A stretch of 64,000 bases of DNA, from positions 4,154,001 to 4,218,000 of the forward strand of contig JAKZAP010000019.1 of assembly GCA_023053575.1 (NCBI GenBank), read 5' to 3'. The notes beneath the pieces were generated by a model. It ran no database searches, was not told where the DNA came from, and worked only from the letters and a program-made list of their open reading frames with translations. This stretch comes from Branchinecta lynchi (Eukaryota; Arthropoda; Branchiopoda; Anostraca; Branchinectidae). Both the position numbers and the translations under genes were made by a program. Of this stretch, positions 51,901 through 63,779 are shown piece after piece. Position 1 is the stretch's first letter. Every line of letters begins with the position of its first letter.

Positions 51901-53550
51901 ACAAGAGCTAGAAGCTCATATAGCCCTTGTAAGATTGTGTCAGAGGATGAAAGTAAGAATTTGCCAATTTGTGGGTTTGTCGGGATTATCTTTAAGCAAA
52001 ACCCCATAAGATAAGCATGATCATGGGCTATGGAAATCACGATACTGTGTCGCTTGGTAAACTGTATTTTATTTCTGCACTTGGTTGTGATACGGTCTGT
52101 AAGGGTGCTAGAAATTCATCCGTAAGCAAAACCCTTCCGACAAAAATTATGATAGGCTCATCGGGATCATGAAAATGTTTATTTTGATGAACAGTATTTT
52201 TGTACCTTAAGGAATTCACTTGTAAGCAAACCCCTTAAGGCAAAAATGAGCAAGGGCCCTTTGGGATCATGTATCGTTTGGTCAAAAGTGTTTTACACTT
52301 TTCGGTAAAGATGCACACTTTAACGGTACTAAAAACTCATTTTAAGCAAAAATCCTTAGTCAAAAACATCTTGGGCCCTGAACTGTAGGATATCGTTTGG
52401 TCAAAAGTATTTTACACTTTTCGGTAAAGATGCACACTTTAACGGTACTAAAACTCATTTTAAGCAAAACCCCTGAGTCAAAAACATCTGGGCCCTGAAC
52501 TGTAGGATATCGTTTGGTCAAAAGTATTTTGATTTACTTTTCGGTTAAGATGCGTAGCTTGCTTTAAGGGAGCTAGAAATTCATTTCCCAAGCAAGACCC
52601 TTTGGGTAAAAATGATAAGGGGCTCATGTCGAACATGAAAATATGTATGTTTATAATGAGAATATATATATTTTTTATACTTTCCGGTTACGATCAGTAC
52701 TTTAAGGGGTGGTCGGATCTGGGAAGTAACAGTTTCTAAGCCAACCTTGTCAAGCCTGTAATGTTTATGGAAGTACCTGAACTCCGATTACCGGATTCCC
52801 CCCCACCCCCTCCGGTGCTTTCCGGTTCTTCCCTCCCACCACCCCCCTCCATCAGATCCGGTTCTGATTTGAAATGGGACATCTGAGACATGAGTCTTTC
52901 CAAATATCAAGCTTCGTTAAGATTCGATCACCGACTCGGAAGTTATATATCCATCACGATTCAGGATCCCCTCTCCATCCACTCCCCCCACGATGGTCGG
53001 ATCGCGGATTGCCAAGTTTCATCGTCCCAACCCACCTGGAAGTACCTTAACTCCGTTTCAGCGGAATTCCATAGCCCCCCTCCATCTCCCCCACAGTGCC
53101 CAAATCCGGTGCAGTTCTCTTAATGATGTACCTAGGTCTTCTGCTTCTTCCTCCCACCAAGTTCCATCCCGATCGCTCCACTCTAAGCGTGTCACATGAT
53201 TTCCGTTTGCCCCCTTCGACTGCCCCCATATTCATTGGATCCGGTTCGGACTGGAAATAGGACATCAGAGACACAATATCTTTCCAAATATCAAGTTTCA
53301 TTAAGGTCCGATAACCCGTTCGAAAGTTATGCAAATTCCGGACTCCGGTTTCCCTACCTCTCCCCACGATGGTCGGATTGGGCAAGTGACTATTTCCAAG
53401 TTAATTTGGTCGTGTACCTAATAAGACTGCCAAGTTTCATCGTCCTAGCCCATCTGAAAGTACCCTAACACGCAAACACCGGACTGACCGACAGACCAAC
53501 GGAAAAGTGATCGATATCTGGCACTTGGCCAGAAGGCAAGTGCCATAAAA
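51901..53550 (-). mobile_element. Family A rolling-circle-like element (A10)
   Basis: The 3' terminus ACAAGAGCT-AGA-AGCTCATATAGC is at 51901 and the 5' terminus GGCACTTGG-CCAGAAGGC-AAGTGCCATAAAAA is at 53550. From the 5' side come a GTCGGTC tract, AAACTTGGCAGTC, units with GGATCCGG and CCGGAATT, and then a tandem set with TTTTAAGCAAAACCC near 51993, 52133, 52223, 52343, 52461 and 52590 (spacing about 90-140 bp). Confidence 0.75.
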
Positions 53551-53709
53551 ACGACAAGATATACCGTATTGAACTATTATCGTAGTCAGTTCTTTTTGAA
53601 CTGTAAGTATGACAAATGTACCTGAACATATTAGGTCACATAGATACTAAAGAAGGAAATTAAAGTTATCAACGAGGGATTCTGCAATACTGATTATTAG
53701 AACAGAAAT
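53551..53709. other. Spacer
   Basis: About 160 bp between A10 and B11 with nothing recognisable. Confidence 0.3.
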
Positions 53710-55357
53710 AACAAGACGAAAGGTTTCGATGGGATCCCAAAAATTGAATATTTGTTGGAACTGCTATTACTATAATAACTTACTAATTGTCCGCGGCAAC
53801 CGCTTGAAAATGTATAAAAGATATAACGTTTTGGGATTTTTTGACAAATTGTGGCCAAACAACTAATCAGATGAGAAACCAAGTTCAGATACGGTTCAGC
53901 ATGCATGATTATCCCCTATATCTCGTCTCTAATCGACTGAAAAGTCTTTTAATTTAACTAAATTCCTCATTTTAACTGTATTTCGAGCAAACTGAATGCA
54001 GAGCAAAAGAACTGAAGACATTGAGAGAACCAAGAACCTCTCGATCGAATTTTTCGAGTTTCAGTTCAAAGATGGATTCATCGAGTGTTCTTATTTCCCA
54101 TACGCCACTACGCAAATTAATAATGAGCTTACATTTTTGCCAAAATTCCGGGTAAACTTCTTGTCGGGCGAGAAAATTAGTCTCAGATCTGGATTCAGCA
54201 TGTCTCCTTACTGTATTTCAACTATCTCAACGGGTTTTAAATACTTCCTCGACGATTTCTTTCTTCGGAGAGATTCCGGGAGAACTACTTGTCTGGCAAG
54301 AAAATAAAGTTCAAAAACAAACTCAGTCTGCCTCACTACCTCGCTCACTACCCCTATATCCAACCTCTAATCATCTTCAGGTAAAACTTTTACGTTTAAC
54401 AAATTTTCCGGTTTTGGCAGGACTTCGGGTGAAATGCTTGTCCAGCGAGAAAACAAATTTCATATTTGCATTCAGCACCTCTTCTTACTTCTTAATCGAC
54501 TATCTCATTATTTATTTATTTATTTGAATCCAATGCCGTCCAACTAGGGCCATTATACATACCAAAATAACACTTCATAAACTTACACTTTACACACTAA
54601 GTTGGGTCGAACCCACAGTATACCAACTCCCCCGACTTCACCCAAATGGGAAGAGATAGCCGCATGTGCGGCCCAGAGAGAACAGCCAACAGAGGGTTCT
54701 GGGACTCCAAAATTCTATTCTGGAGCGAAAAAACAAGCTGATCTACGGACTTCAGAGAAAGACGGGAGACGTTCACCAACAAACATTGCCGAGGCACTAC
54801 AATTCCAGGGAAAATCGTGCAACCACCGGAGGGAGTTATTATACAGAACACGGAAGGAATTACCGCGTCTGACCGTGATATTAGTCACAAGAGAAAGACC
54901 ATAAAGTTGTGTACAGTAAGCCCAGAACAAGAAAGATTTAACCCCTCCGTCACACTTCGCGAATTTCCTGATCAGAAGGTTAGCACGAGAACATAGCGAT
55001 CTGGCCAATGCATTCACATGGAGTTCATCATCCAGCTTGGGGGTAAAAGTGAACCCCAAGTACTTGGACGAAGTAACAAACTCAAGTTGAACCCCCGAAA
55101 GAAACACTAGTGTGTTTGGCTTTACAAAAATGCTTATTTCGCCCTTAATCTGAGACCCCCTCCTCCACCACTAAATGTAGAGGTACAGAGTCCATCAATA
55201 AACTTGACCTGTACTTTGACCCAAAGAATCCTAATGCCAGTTTGAACAAGATATTTCAACCTCTTCGAGAGTTATCGTGGTAACAGACGGACATACAGAA
55301 GGACAAACTTTACGGGGTCATAGGTATCCCGTCACTGACGTTTTGAGACCCCAAAAA
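53710..55357 (-). mobile_element. Family B element carrying a LINE insertion (B11)
   Basis: The left terminus AACAAGACGAAAGGTTTCGATGGG/ATCCC starts at about 53710, and the diverged right terminus ACGTTTTGAGACCCC ends at 55357. B units run to 54507 (a TCGACTATCTCATTA phrase). A minus-strand LINE then occupies about 54508-55110, after which B resumes with CAAAAATGCTTATTTCGCCC and the GACGGACATACAGAAGGAC tract. Confidence 0.75.
54508..55110 (-). pseudogene. Non-LTR retrotransposon ORF2 C-terminal fragment, inserted in B11
   Basis: The minus-strand frame 55107-54715 reads TSSKYLGFTFTPKLDDELHV, LFWAYCTQLYGLSL and SLRWLHDFPWNCSASAMF. A second frame (54851-54597) ends LAVLSGPHMRLSLPIWVKSG. YLG, a Tyr-Cys-x-x-Leu-Tyr-Gly motif, and a Leu-His stretch are characteristic of the region after the reverse-transcriptase core in CR1/Jockey-like elements. 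A frameshift separates the two frames and the core is missing. The tail is an AAAT repeat at 54509-54531 on the minus strand. Confidence 0.8.
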
Positions 55358-55559
55358 CAAAAAGAAAATTCACACTGAGTACTTTCTTTTAACATATTCA
55401 TAGACTCCAGGGTTCTTTTTAAAAACCTACTCTGATATTGTTTTTCGGGCTGTGATATTCAAGATACCAGGAAGACTACAACAAGACTCTCTGAAAGCCT
55501 TGTTAACTACAAACTGCCTCTTCAGCTTTGCGAAGAACAAAATTTTCAAGATAAAGAGT

Positions 55560-55815
55560 ATGTTGGATCAAAGTATGCTATTGTACGCTCGATTGTACGG
55601 GTTTTCGAGAAAATTGATATTCCGGTCGTAATCTGGGCTAGACCGTGAACGGGTACAGAAAAGAGCTTTAAGATCTGGTGAGACAGTTGATAAGAGATAA
55701 ATAACATGCTTACGGGGCTTGCCGAGGGCATTAAATCTACAAGACCCGATTGTCTGGATGAAGAAGTTCAATAACTATTCCCTTTGGGATCGCACCGAAA
55801 CCTTTGGTCTTGTCT
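55560..55815 (+). repeat. B-related 3' end (variant)
   Basis: ATATTCCGGTCGTAATCTGG upstream, then ACAAGACCCGATTGTCTGGA, GGGATCGCACCGAAACC and TTTGGTCTTGT. This parallels the 27.06-27.28 and 28.02-28.13 kb segments, pointing to a longer B sub-family whose 3' part shares this extra sequence. Confidence 0.5.
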
Positions 55816-56101
55816 ACAGTGCATAACGAACGGCCTCAGATTCCCCTGGAGAACTGGTCCACTGAATAAATGAAGCTGAGAGATAAAATCAAGATGTGAC
55901 GTAATCGGGATACCTCCCCTTCGATCCTCCCATCCATATCAACCACAGGTCTTATGCATACAATCTAAGGACGTAGATCAGCCAGCGGAATCAATGTTTT
56001 GTCGTTCTAAATAATATCGAGTTTCTACGGACACGGATACGACCCCTTAACACTTTCCACACACATCAGGCCGAGTCCCGGGGTCGCCACATTTAAAACA
56101 T

Positions 56102-56600
56102 TTAGAGAGTGGCTTTTGGTTTCGCTATTAGTAACATCGCTGTTTCAGCGTGGAATGGTCTCCCGGATAGTATTAGAGCGGCCGGTAACTTAATTTTATT
56201 TAAAAGAAAGTTGAAGAAATTTTTAATTGAAAAAGGTGGTTGAATTTTGAGGGTTGTTGGAAGGGGGTGTAGGGAGGCGGGGAGTGAAGAGGTGGGGTGG
56301 GGGGAGGTGAGATGGGGGGCGGTGGGTAGGTTGTGACGAGGGAATCATTTTTCTTTCCTATTTTCTTTTTTTCTCTCTTTCTTTACCTCTTTTTCCTTTC
56401 TTTTTTGAAAATATATTAGATTAAATTTATGTCGTTATTTATTGAATAATTTCAAGTTAAAAGGTGGTTAGAAGATACAGCCACCCACAGGAGTTTTGTC
56501 TTTTATGTGGTTGTTGAGTTTTTGTACAATGTAGTTGTGTTTTTTTGGTGAAGTAAAAAATATCTGAATCTGAATATGAATCTGGTCGGACTTTTGGCCG
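56102..56600 (+). pseudogene. Non-LTR retrotransposon ORF2 C-terminus and 3' UTR
   Basis: From about 56112 one frame reads ISNIAVSAWNGLPDSIRAAG and then a FKRKLKKFLIEKGG ending with a stop at 56241-56243. The WNGLP-(7-10)-FKRKLK layout is the classical C-terminal tail of CR1/Jockey-like ORF2. The following 3' UTR is rich in G then T, and a second 3' end with ATCTGAATCTGAATATGAAT lies near 56561-56585. No upstream core was found. Confidence 0.7.
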
Positions 56601-57540
56601 AAAACAGGGAGTAAAATTTTTGGTCAGAATCCCCGATGCAAAATCACACATCTTAATTTTATTTTCATGCAAAAACATGAAATAGTCACTTCTGGTTGGA
56701 ATCCATGATGCAAAATGACAGATTTAGATTCAGAATAATTTTTACGTCACATAGAGGACGAAGACAAAATATTGACAATTCACACCATCGTGCGACATGT
56801 GGCCGAGTCCTCTTCGAACCTTCATTAACCTAACGTTTACTTACCACAATGTTGTAGTAGAGCCCCTTTTACAGAAATCCGTTTGATTAGCCTATGTCTA
56901 TCCCTTCCACTGAGGTCTGTTTTATACAACGTCGACAGTCCTACTGCATTCAATTGGGAGCTGTGTCCGCCTATATTCCCTACGTTTCTCGTGCCTCTTC
57001 TCCGGCCTTTGAAAACACCGCGCATAAGTAAACTATTCTTCAGTAGCGCAGCAACCGATGACTGACGCTTTAGGCTAATTTCTTTTTGCTGAAGGAGTTG
57101 AGTCGGAAGCATTCTAGCGTTTGTAACATTTGGATCACCTCTATCCGATTCGCCGGTCCAGATCAGAACTTAGTGCGACCGTGGAATCATCTATTCATCT
57201 TACTAATAGGAGACGTGCTGAATCCATATCTGAAGTTTATTTCTCGTCGGACAAGCAGATCGCCAAAAGATGATAGAGGGTCGAAACAGATTGAGAGCGA
57301 TATCTTTAGATCGTTTTCGGATCCTGAATCGTTAGTGACGGTTAAACTTATACGTTTGACTTGACTTGACTTGCTTTATTTACTAATAATTACAAAATAA
57401 ACTATTTAAACACACAATCGCTCGGGGAGCAATCCTCTGATTTTCAACCTATAACAAACTTCTTAAAAAAAAAAGAATCTAAAAAAACAATATAAAAAAA
57501 GAAAGAAAATTATCCGGCTAATAGCATGGAGAATCTTTTA
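56601..57540. other. No recognisable feature
   Basis: Nothing recognised apart from a retroelement-like 3' end with TTGAC repeats at about 57357-57372, followed by AT-rich sequence. Confidence 0.3.
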
Positions 57541-57544
57541 GTTA

Positions 57545-59800
57545 CTAAGATATTTTGTTCAAACTTTGTGAGGATCCTTTACGACCACTGCAGGCAGGGG
57601 CGTCGCAAGGGGGGGGTGCGGGGGTGCAGCACCCCCCCACCTTTTTGAGATTCGGTAAAGTTTTGGGCCGGAGGCCCAAAAGTTTACTAAAATTGTTCGG
57701 TATTTTTTCGATTTACGGGGATTCGGTAGTTATACAGACTCCTAAATAGGCTATCTATACAAATCTCTTCGGTATAATGATCGGGATTCGGTGTAGTTGC
57801 CAGTATTCGTTAGTTATCACGAATTTGGTGAGAGAATTTACTGAAATCATTTGGTAATTTTTCGATGCCGAAACTATTCGGTATATTTATGGAGATTCCA
57901 CAGTTACACAGACTCCTGAATAAGCTATTGGTTCAGAATTATTCGGTGTCATGATTGGGATTCGGTAATTTATTAAGTGTAATTTCCAGGATTTGGAAGT
58001 TAACCACGAATCCTGACACAGTTCCAGTTTCGACGAAAGTATACCGAATATGAATATTGTTCGGTAGTCTTTCGATAACGAAACAATTCGGTATACTAAC
58101 CGGGATAAGGTGGTTGTACAGAATCCCGAACACGCTATTGGTCTAAACTTATTCGGTATAATAACTGAGATTCGGTAACTTATTCTTTGTAATTGCCAGG
58201 ATCCGGAAGTTACCACGAACCTCGAAATTCAGAAGAGGTCGAGTGAAGCACTGGTCGCAGACAAAAGGGATGATCTGTGATATCATCGATAGTCCTTACT
58301 TTTATTTTGGATCCCAAAAAGAAAATCTGATCATAAATATTTCGAAAATTCCGCCTGCAGCACTTTTCGTAATGTTCTCTATTTTGTGGAAGGGCGCGTC
58401 ATTTGACGGGGGTTTTAAGCCAGTTTTAGGATTGAGATTTCGAAACATTAAAAGCTAGAATTTGAATTGAAATTAAATTTAGCAGGAAAAAGCAAAAAAA
58501 AATTTCGCCTGCGGCGCTCACTTTAGGTTTATATTGACTAGACTACAGTTGCTGCTGCTGCCGGAACGTCGCTCCATCCGTTTTCTAGAACTTCTTAAGA
58601 GTCTCGGTATTTCATCAACGGTAAATGATGGAATGTGTAAGAGAAGCAGTTAAATTTTAGCCTACAAAAACAAAACAAAAAATGGTTTTCGAAAATTTTA
58701 GCCTGCGGCGCTCGATTTAAGTTTCTGTTGGCTATAATAGATAGTAGCTGTTACTGCAATCATACCCGGCAACGTATTCTCTATGTGGGCTTCGCCAAAA
58801 CGCCGCCTAATAGTTGGCTTATCGTCGTTCATGCTGCCTTTTATTGTTACTCTTCCTACGTAATCGTTTCTGTTCCATAATTTAAAGCTGGAATTCTTAG
58901 TTCTATGATTCGGTAAAATTTTTGAAAGATTCGGTAAAATTTTTGCTCTGCACCCCCCCCCCCCCACCGAAAATGCACTTGCGACGCCCCTGACTGCAGG
59001 CCAATAGTTCGTAGGGGGGGGGGGCGAGTATCACTGCATTTAGGGGTGGGGTGGTTTGGGTCGCATTGAGGGGTGAAAAAGGTATAAGAGATTTGATACA
59101 GGGATAAGGAGACATGCTGAATCAAAATATGAACTTTAAGTAGTAGTTTGCCCGAATCCGACGAAGACCGAACAGTTCTGAGAAGTAAAAGATTTATAAT
59201 AAAAATGAAATCTGTTAGAGGAATCCACGATGAACCCATAACTGAACTTAATTTTCTCGTCGGACTATTAGTTCGTCTGAAATTCGGCAAAAAAAAAGGA
59301 ATTTGGTAGACGTAAAATCTTATATTTGCTGGGTCAAGGGAAATGAAGAGTTTGCAGATATAGCTGTGTATTTAAGGGAGAAGGAGGGGTTTCAAATTAA
59401 AGGACGAAAAAATATAAATTTTAAAAACTAATGAGATAGTCGATTTAGAGGTAAGAAGACAAGTTGAATCCGAAATGAAAATAATTTTTCTCGCCGGACA
59501 AGTAGTTGGCCCGGAATCCAGAAATTTAGCATAAAGTTTTAAAAGCCAACGACATGCTCGATATAGGGTGAGGAGACATGCTGTTGCAGCTTTCTAAAAT
59601 ACTAATGATAAACAAAAAGTGTATCGATCGGTTTAGTTATCAGAAGTCCCAACCTGCATTTACTGGGTCGAACAGGGAGAATGCATGAGACAACTGTGTC
59701 GGTGAGCAATTTAATGAAATTTGTCGACCAATTTTCGGGAAACACCAGTCCCTACCCTACCCCTTTATCCACACAAGCGAAAGCTATGCACCGATGACTA
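57545..59800 (+). mobile_element. Family B element, split by a hAT element (B12)
   Basis: 57545-57594 (TTTTGTTCAAACTTTGTGAGGATCC) is the B AAACTTGG block. After the hAT element, 58993-59800 resumes with CCAATAGTTCGTAG (the TTCGTAGATGGG motif), a G11 run, the CATTTAGGGGTGGGG segment, units with GGAGACATGCTGAATC and CCGGACAAGTAG, and finally the B1-type variant end with ACAACTGTGTCGG and GGTTTAGTTATCAGAAGTCCC. Both outer termini are diverged. Confidence 0.65.
57595..58992. mobile_element. hAT-like DNA transposon, non-autonomous, 1.4 kb
   Basis: Perfect 15 bp terminal inverted repeat, CAGGGGCGTCGCAAG at 57595-57609 and its complement at 58978-58992, with a perfect 8 bp target duplication ACTGCAGG (57587-57594 and 58993-59000). 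The body has three related blocks (about 57711, 57885 and 58092, GATTCGGTA / ACAGACTCCTGAATA / GCTATTGGT), then repeats of TTCGCCTGCGGCGCTC in 58350-58710. CAGGGGCGTC with an 8 bp duplication is the hAT signature. No transposase frame survives; the longest frames are about 110 residues. It resembles the truncated element at 7.4-7.86 kb. Confidence 0.9.
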
Positions 59801-59869
59801 TAGTCTATCGTGTCGGTGCCGGGGATTGAGATGTGTTGTTCAAACTTCGAATGGGGATTCACTAGCAAA

Positions 59870-60383
59870 GTACAGGCCAAGTTCGTAGATGGGTCCTTCA
59901 GCACTATTTAAAGGCAGAGAAGGGGGGTTTCGAATTAAGGGTAAAAAAGATGTTTAAAAGCGAATAAGATAGTTGTTTAAAGGGTAAGGAGGCCCGATGA
60001 ATCTGTATCTGAATTGCCGGATAAATGATTCATCCGGGATTCGGCCGAAACTCGAAATTTGGCTGAAGCTCAAAGTTGTTTCTAAAGTCGATTAGAGATT
60101 CGACATTGGGGTAAGGAGACATGCTAAGTCAAATTTTAAACTACATCTCCTTGACGGATAAGCTTGCAAATTTTCTAAAAATCCGGGAAAGGTCCGGATC
60201 TCAATGTCACTAGCTCTTTTGCTCTCGCCGGGAATGCTGCTAAAATACGAGGAATTTGGTTAAAAACAAAACTTTCTAAGGTCGATTAGAGAGGAGATAT
60301 TGTAGTAACATGCTTACTGAATCCGTATCTCAACTTGGTTCTCTCAATCTAGTTTGATTAGTTATTTGGCAGCAAAATGTCAA
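59870..60383 (+). mobile_element. Family B fragment (B13)
   Basis: CAAGTTCGTAGATGGGTCC, a TTTCGAATTAAGGG segment, GGCCCGATGAATCTGTATCTG, CCGGGATTCGGCC and a GAATCCGTATCTCAACTTGG end segment. It stops without the GGTCTTGTT terminus where the A11 element begins at 60384. Confidence 0.6.
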
Positions 60384-61861
60384 ACAAGAGCTAGAAGCTC
60401 ATTATGGCACTTGCAAGGCTGGTTCAAAGAATTGGTAGGATTTTGCCAATTCGTTGGTTTATCCTGATCATTTGTAAGCAAAACCCTTGAGATAAGCAAG
60501 ATCATGGGCCCTTGGAAATCACGAAGATGTATCGTTTGGTAAAAAGTATTTTACTTTTACACTTGGTTGTAATGAAAGTCATCTTTGACTAAAACACCTA
60601 AGGTAAAATGGGTAACGGGCCCTTGGGGATCACTAATATGTATCGTGCGGTCAAAAGTATTTCTTGATCATTTTGCGGTTAAGATGCGCACTTTAAGGGA
60701 GCTAAAATACATTTGTAAGCAAAAGACTTGAGGCAGAAATTCTGAAAGGCTCATGGGAATCAAGAAAATGTACATTTTGCTTAAAAGTATTTTTTTTACT
60801 TTGCGGTTAAGATTATTACTTTGAATTTTGGAATGACAATTTCTAAGCCAATCTTGTCAAATCTCTAATGTTCCATCCAAGTTTCATCGTCCTAGCAAAT
60901 CTGGGAGTACCTTAACTCACGATCACCTGACTTCCCGACCCGCTTCCCCCATCTCCCCTGCAGTGCCCTGATGCAGTTCGCTTCTGTAAATCATTTATCT
61001 AGAGCATTTGTTTGTTATTCCACAAAGTTCCATCCCGATCCCTCCAGTCTAAGCGGGTCTCGTATTTTTTATCGGGTCCCTGAAATGGGGGGGGGGCAAC
61101 AGTTGTCGGATCTGGCTCGGACATGAAAAAAAGCCATAAGAGACATGTCCTCTGTTCTGTTATCAAATGTTGCTGGAATCCGATACCGCCCCAAAGTTGC
61201 GCATGACTCAACATTCGAGATTCCCTTCCCTCCCCCTCCCCCCCACGACGACTGGATCGAAAAAATTATTATTTCCAAGTCATTTTGATTGGTCCCTGAT
61301 ATTCCTGCCACATTTCGCTGTGAAATTCCACAAAGCCGCAATCACCGGAATTCCGGGAATCCCCCCTCCACCTACCCCCAAAGTGTCCAGATCCACTCCG
61401 ATTGTGTAAACGATTTATCTAGAGATTTATCTTCCAGCAAGTTCCACTACAATCCTTCCGATCTAACCGTTTCACGAGATTTCCGGTCCCCCACCCCCCT
61501 AATTCAACCACAGCTGTCAAATTCGACTCCGACCTTAAACGAGACATTACAGACATGTCTTCTATTCGGTTATTAAGTTTCAGCCGAACCCGATCATCCG
61601 CTCAAAAGTTACGCACGACTGAATTTTCCGGTTTCCCCCTCCCTCCACTCCCCCCCACAGATGGTCGGATGAGGAAACTGATTATTTTCAAGTTAGTTTG
61701 TTCATGTCCCTGATAAGCCTGCCAAGTTTCATCGTCCTAGCACATCTGGAAGTACCCTAATTCGCGATCACCGGACCGACCGTCCGACAGACTGACGGAC
61801 TGACCGACCGACAGAAAAGTGATCGGTATCTGGCCCTTATGACAAGCAAGTGCCATAAAAA
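60384..61861 (-). mobile_element. Family A rolling-circle-like element (A11)
   Basis: The 3' terminus AACAAGAGCT-AGA-AGCTCATTATGGCACTTG is at 60384 and the 5' terminus TTATGACAAGCAAGTGCCATAAAAA is at 61861. From the 5' side come a GTCGGTCGGTCAGTCC tract, AAACTTGGCAGGC and four or so diverged 140 bp half-units with GGATCTGG and G/C-runs. Nearer the 3' end are three TTTGTAAGCAAAA sub-units at about 60470-60800. Confidence 0.75.
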
Positions 61862-61911
61862 CTCCCAAAAGGGTAAACATTTGTGGTACATATCCAAGCG
61901 GTTGATTTTGG

Positions 61912-61985
61912 ATAGTAAAATCAAGAAGTCCAAAAAATATTGAATTTTTTGGATCCCATCGGAACCTTTGGTCTTCTTTCTTGAC
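61912..61985 (+). repeat. Family B 3' terminus fragment (B14)
   Basis: TTGAATTTTTTGGATCCCATCGGAACCTTTGGTCTTC is a diverged B 3' terminus without a body. Confidence 0.6.
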
Positions 61986-62159
61986 GCACAAGAAATTTGC
62001 CAGGAACCTGGAAAACTGGAAATTTTCCACGGTGCGACACGAGTACTAACCTCGGTACTAACAAGGCTAAACTTTTTAGTGTGATCCAAAGGGGAATATA
62101 TATTTGATTGTGTTTAGCTGTCAATCAGATAGTTTTTCAGTTGTATTTGTTCATTTTTT

Positions 62160-62265
62160 TTTTCCTATGAAAGTCTGTTTTTCTTAGGTTTTGCATTTTT
62201 TGTTGTTTTTGTACTCCGTCCTTTTTCTTTTTGAAATGACGGGTGATAAATAAATAAATACAAAT
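62160..62265 (+). repeat. LINE 3' end with AAAT tail
   Basis: TTTGAAATGACGGGTGATAAATAAA. It matches the 3' ends at 2.8, 47.2 and 63.8 kb and ends with the AAAT repeat. Confidence 0.5.
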
Positions 62266-62589
62266 ATCTGATTTCTTCATCCAGACTAACGGGTCTTAAA
62301 GACTTCCACCGCTCACAAGATCCAGTGCTCATGTTATTTTTCCCTAAACAACCACTTAACCAGGTCTTTTTGGTAATGTCTGTATGTCTTTTATTTCCCG
62401 TATAGCCGGAATTGCGCTGACATAGCAACTGTAAAACCAAGCAGGAATGTTAAAGGAAACATTTATGTTGTTAAAATGTTTTCCAATGTTGAAGGACGTA
62501 TTTTCCTTCAATATTAGAAACATTCGTTTGTATCGACCACAAGCAAATGGAGCAAATGGATCGATTCAACATATCAATTTACTCTACTA

Positions 62590-62949
62590 CACTGTCAGAA
62601 GTTTCATAACAGATAACACGAGGATGCGCGCTTTCAACAGATAATGCGTAACAGATAACACTTTGGATGTTATCTGTTGTGTTTGAAAATGTTTTGCATG
62701 AAATGTTATGCATAACAAGCTTAGTAAGGAAGAGCCAAAAAAGCATCTACTGGCTTCATTCATTATCTGTCATTATGTCGGAAAACTCAGCATATACTTT
62801 TTGGCGGTCTTTCGGTTCTTCCTGATGGTAACGCTTATTATGTATAACATTTTGAAACACATCAGATAACATCCGAAGTGTTATCTGTTACGCATTATTT
62901 GTTGGAACCGCGCATCCTCGTGTTATATATTATCAAACGCCTGAGACTG
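62590..62949. mobile_element. TA-flanked TIR element (family P, copy 2)
   Basis: 360 bp, begins CACTGTCAGAAGTTTCATAAC and ends ATTATCAAACGCCTGAGACTG, with TA on both sides (62588-62589 and 62950-62951). Inner inverted phrases AACAGATAACAC(G) and GTGTTATCTGTTACGCAT make the element largely self-complementary. It is better preserved than copy 1. Confidence 0.8.
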
Positions 62950-62989
62950 TACTATTGACACTCTAAACCGCTAGGTCAGCAATTATAAA

Positions 62990-63530
62990 ATCGGTTTGGC
63001 AGGAAGGCAAGCAAAGCATCCTAACCCATAGTGTTTCCTTACCTTTCAGCCGACCTTCTAATCTATTTCTGACAAAACTTTTACTCGAGCTTTCCTTGAC
63101 AAATCTTCCTGTTTAGACCGGATTCCGGATGAACTATTTGCTCATGCAAAGAAACTTCAGCTGGATTTAGCATCGAATCTCGAATCGTCTTCAGAAAAAT
63201 ATTTACTTTTGCCAGATTTCCGGTTTCGGTATTCCGGGCAATACTCACTATAAAACGAAAACGAATTCACTATATCTCCTTACCCTACATCGAGTCTCTT
63301 ATCAACTTAGAATAAAACTTTTCCGGTTTTGGACGGGTTCCTGGGCGGAAACCCTCTCCCAATCTCTAAGTGTTGGGCGAAGGGGCAGATTTACTAACAC
63401 GACCTGTAGCCTAATTATGACCCAAAGGATCCTTGCAAGAATATCTCAACCCCTTGGAAAGACAGATGAACAAACTTCACTAAATCACAGCCTATAGGTA
63501 TCCCGTCTCTAACGTTTTAGGATGCAAAAA
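62990..63530 (-). mobile_element. Family B element, diverged (B16)
   Basis: AGACCGGATTCCGGATGAACTA, GATTTCCGGTTTCGG-ATTCCGGG and GGATCCTTGCAAGAATATCTC units lead to the GACAGATGAACAAACTTCAC tract, AGGTATCCCGTC and a decayed TTTTAGGATGCAAAAA end near 63530. Confidence 0.6.
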
Positions 63531-63562
63531 GTAGGCACTGATACTGAAAGAAGACACAGCAG

Positions 63563-63764
63563 CAGGCCCGTATCCAAGAATTTATTTAGGGGGGGTCGCC
63601 TTTCGGGGGGGGGGGGGTCCTGCGGGTCAAAATAAAAGTACAAAAAAGACATAGATCAGAGGGAAAAGCCTATACAAATGATTATTTGTGTATGTTTTTT
63701 TTTGTTTTTTTTTGGGGGGGGGGTTAATCCCCTACCCCTCCCCCCCCCCCTGGTTACGGCCCTG
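63563..63764. mobile_element. hAT-like MITE (family L, copy 5, opposite orientation)
   Basis: CAGGCCCGTATCCAAG to CTGGTTACGGCCCTG. The flanks CACAGCAG and CACAGCTG match at 7 of 8. It contains ATAGATCAGAGGGAAAAGCC (the core, reversed), a G14 run and a C11 run. Confidence 0.85.
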
Positions 63765-63779
63765 CACAGCTGCATCCAT

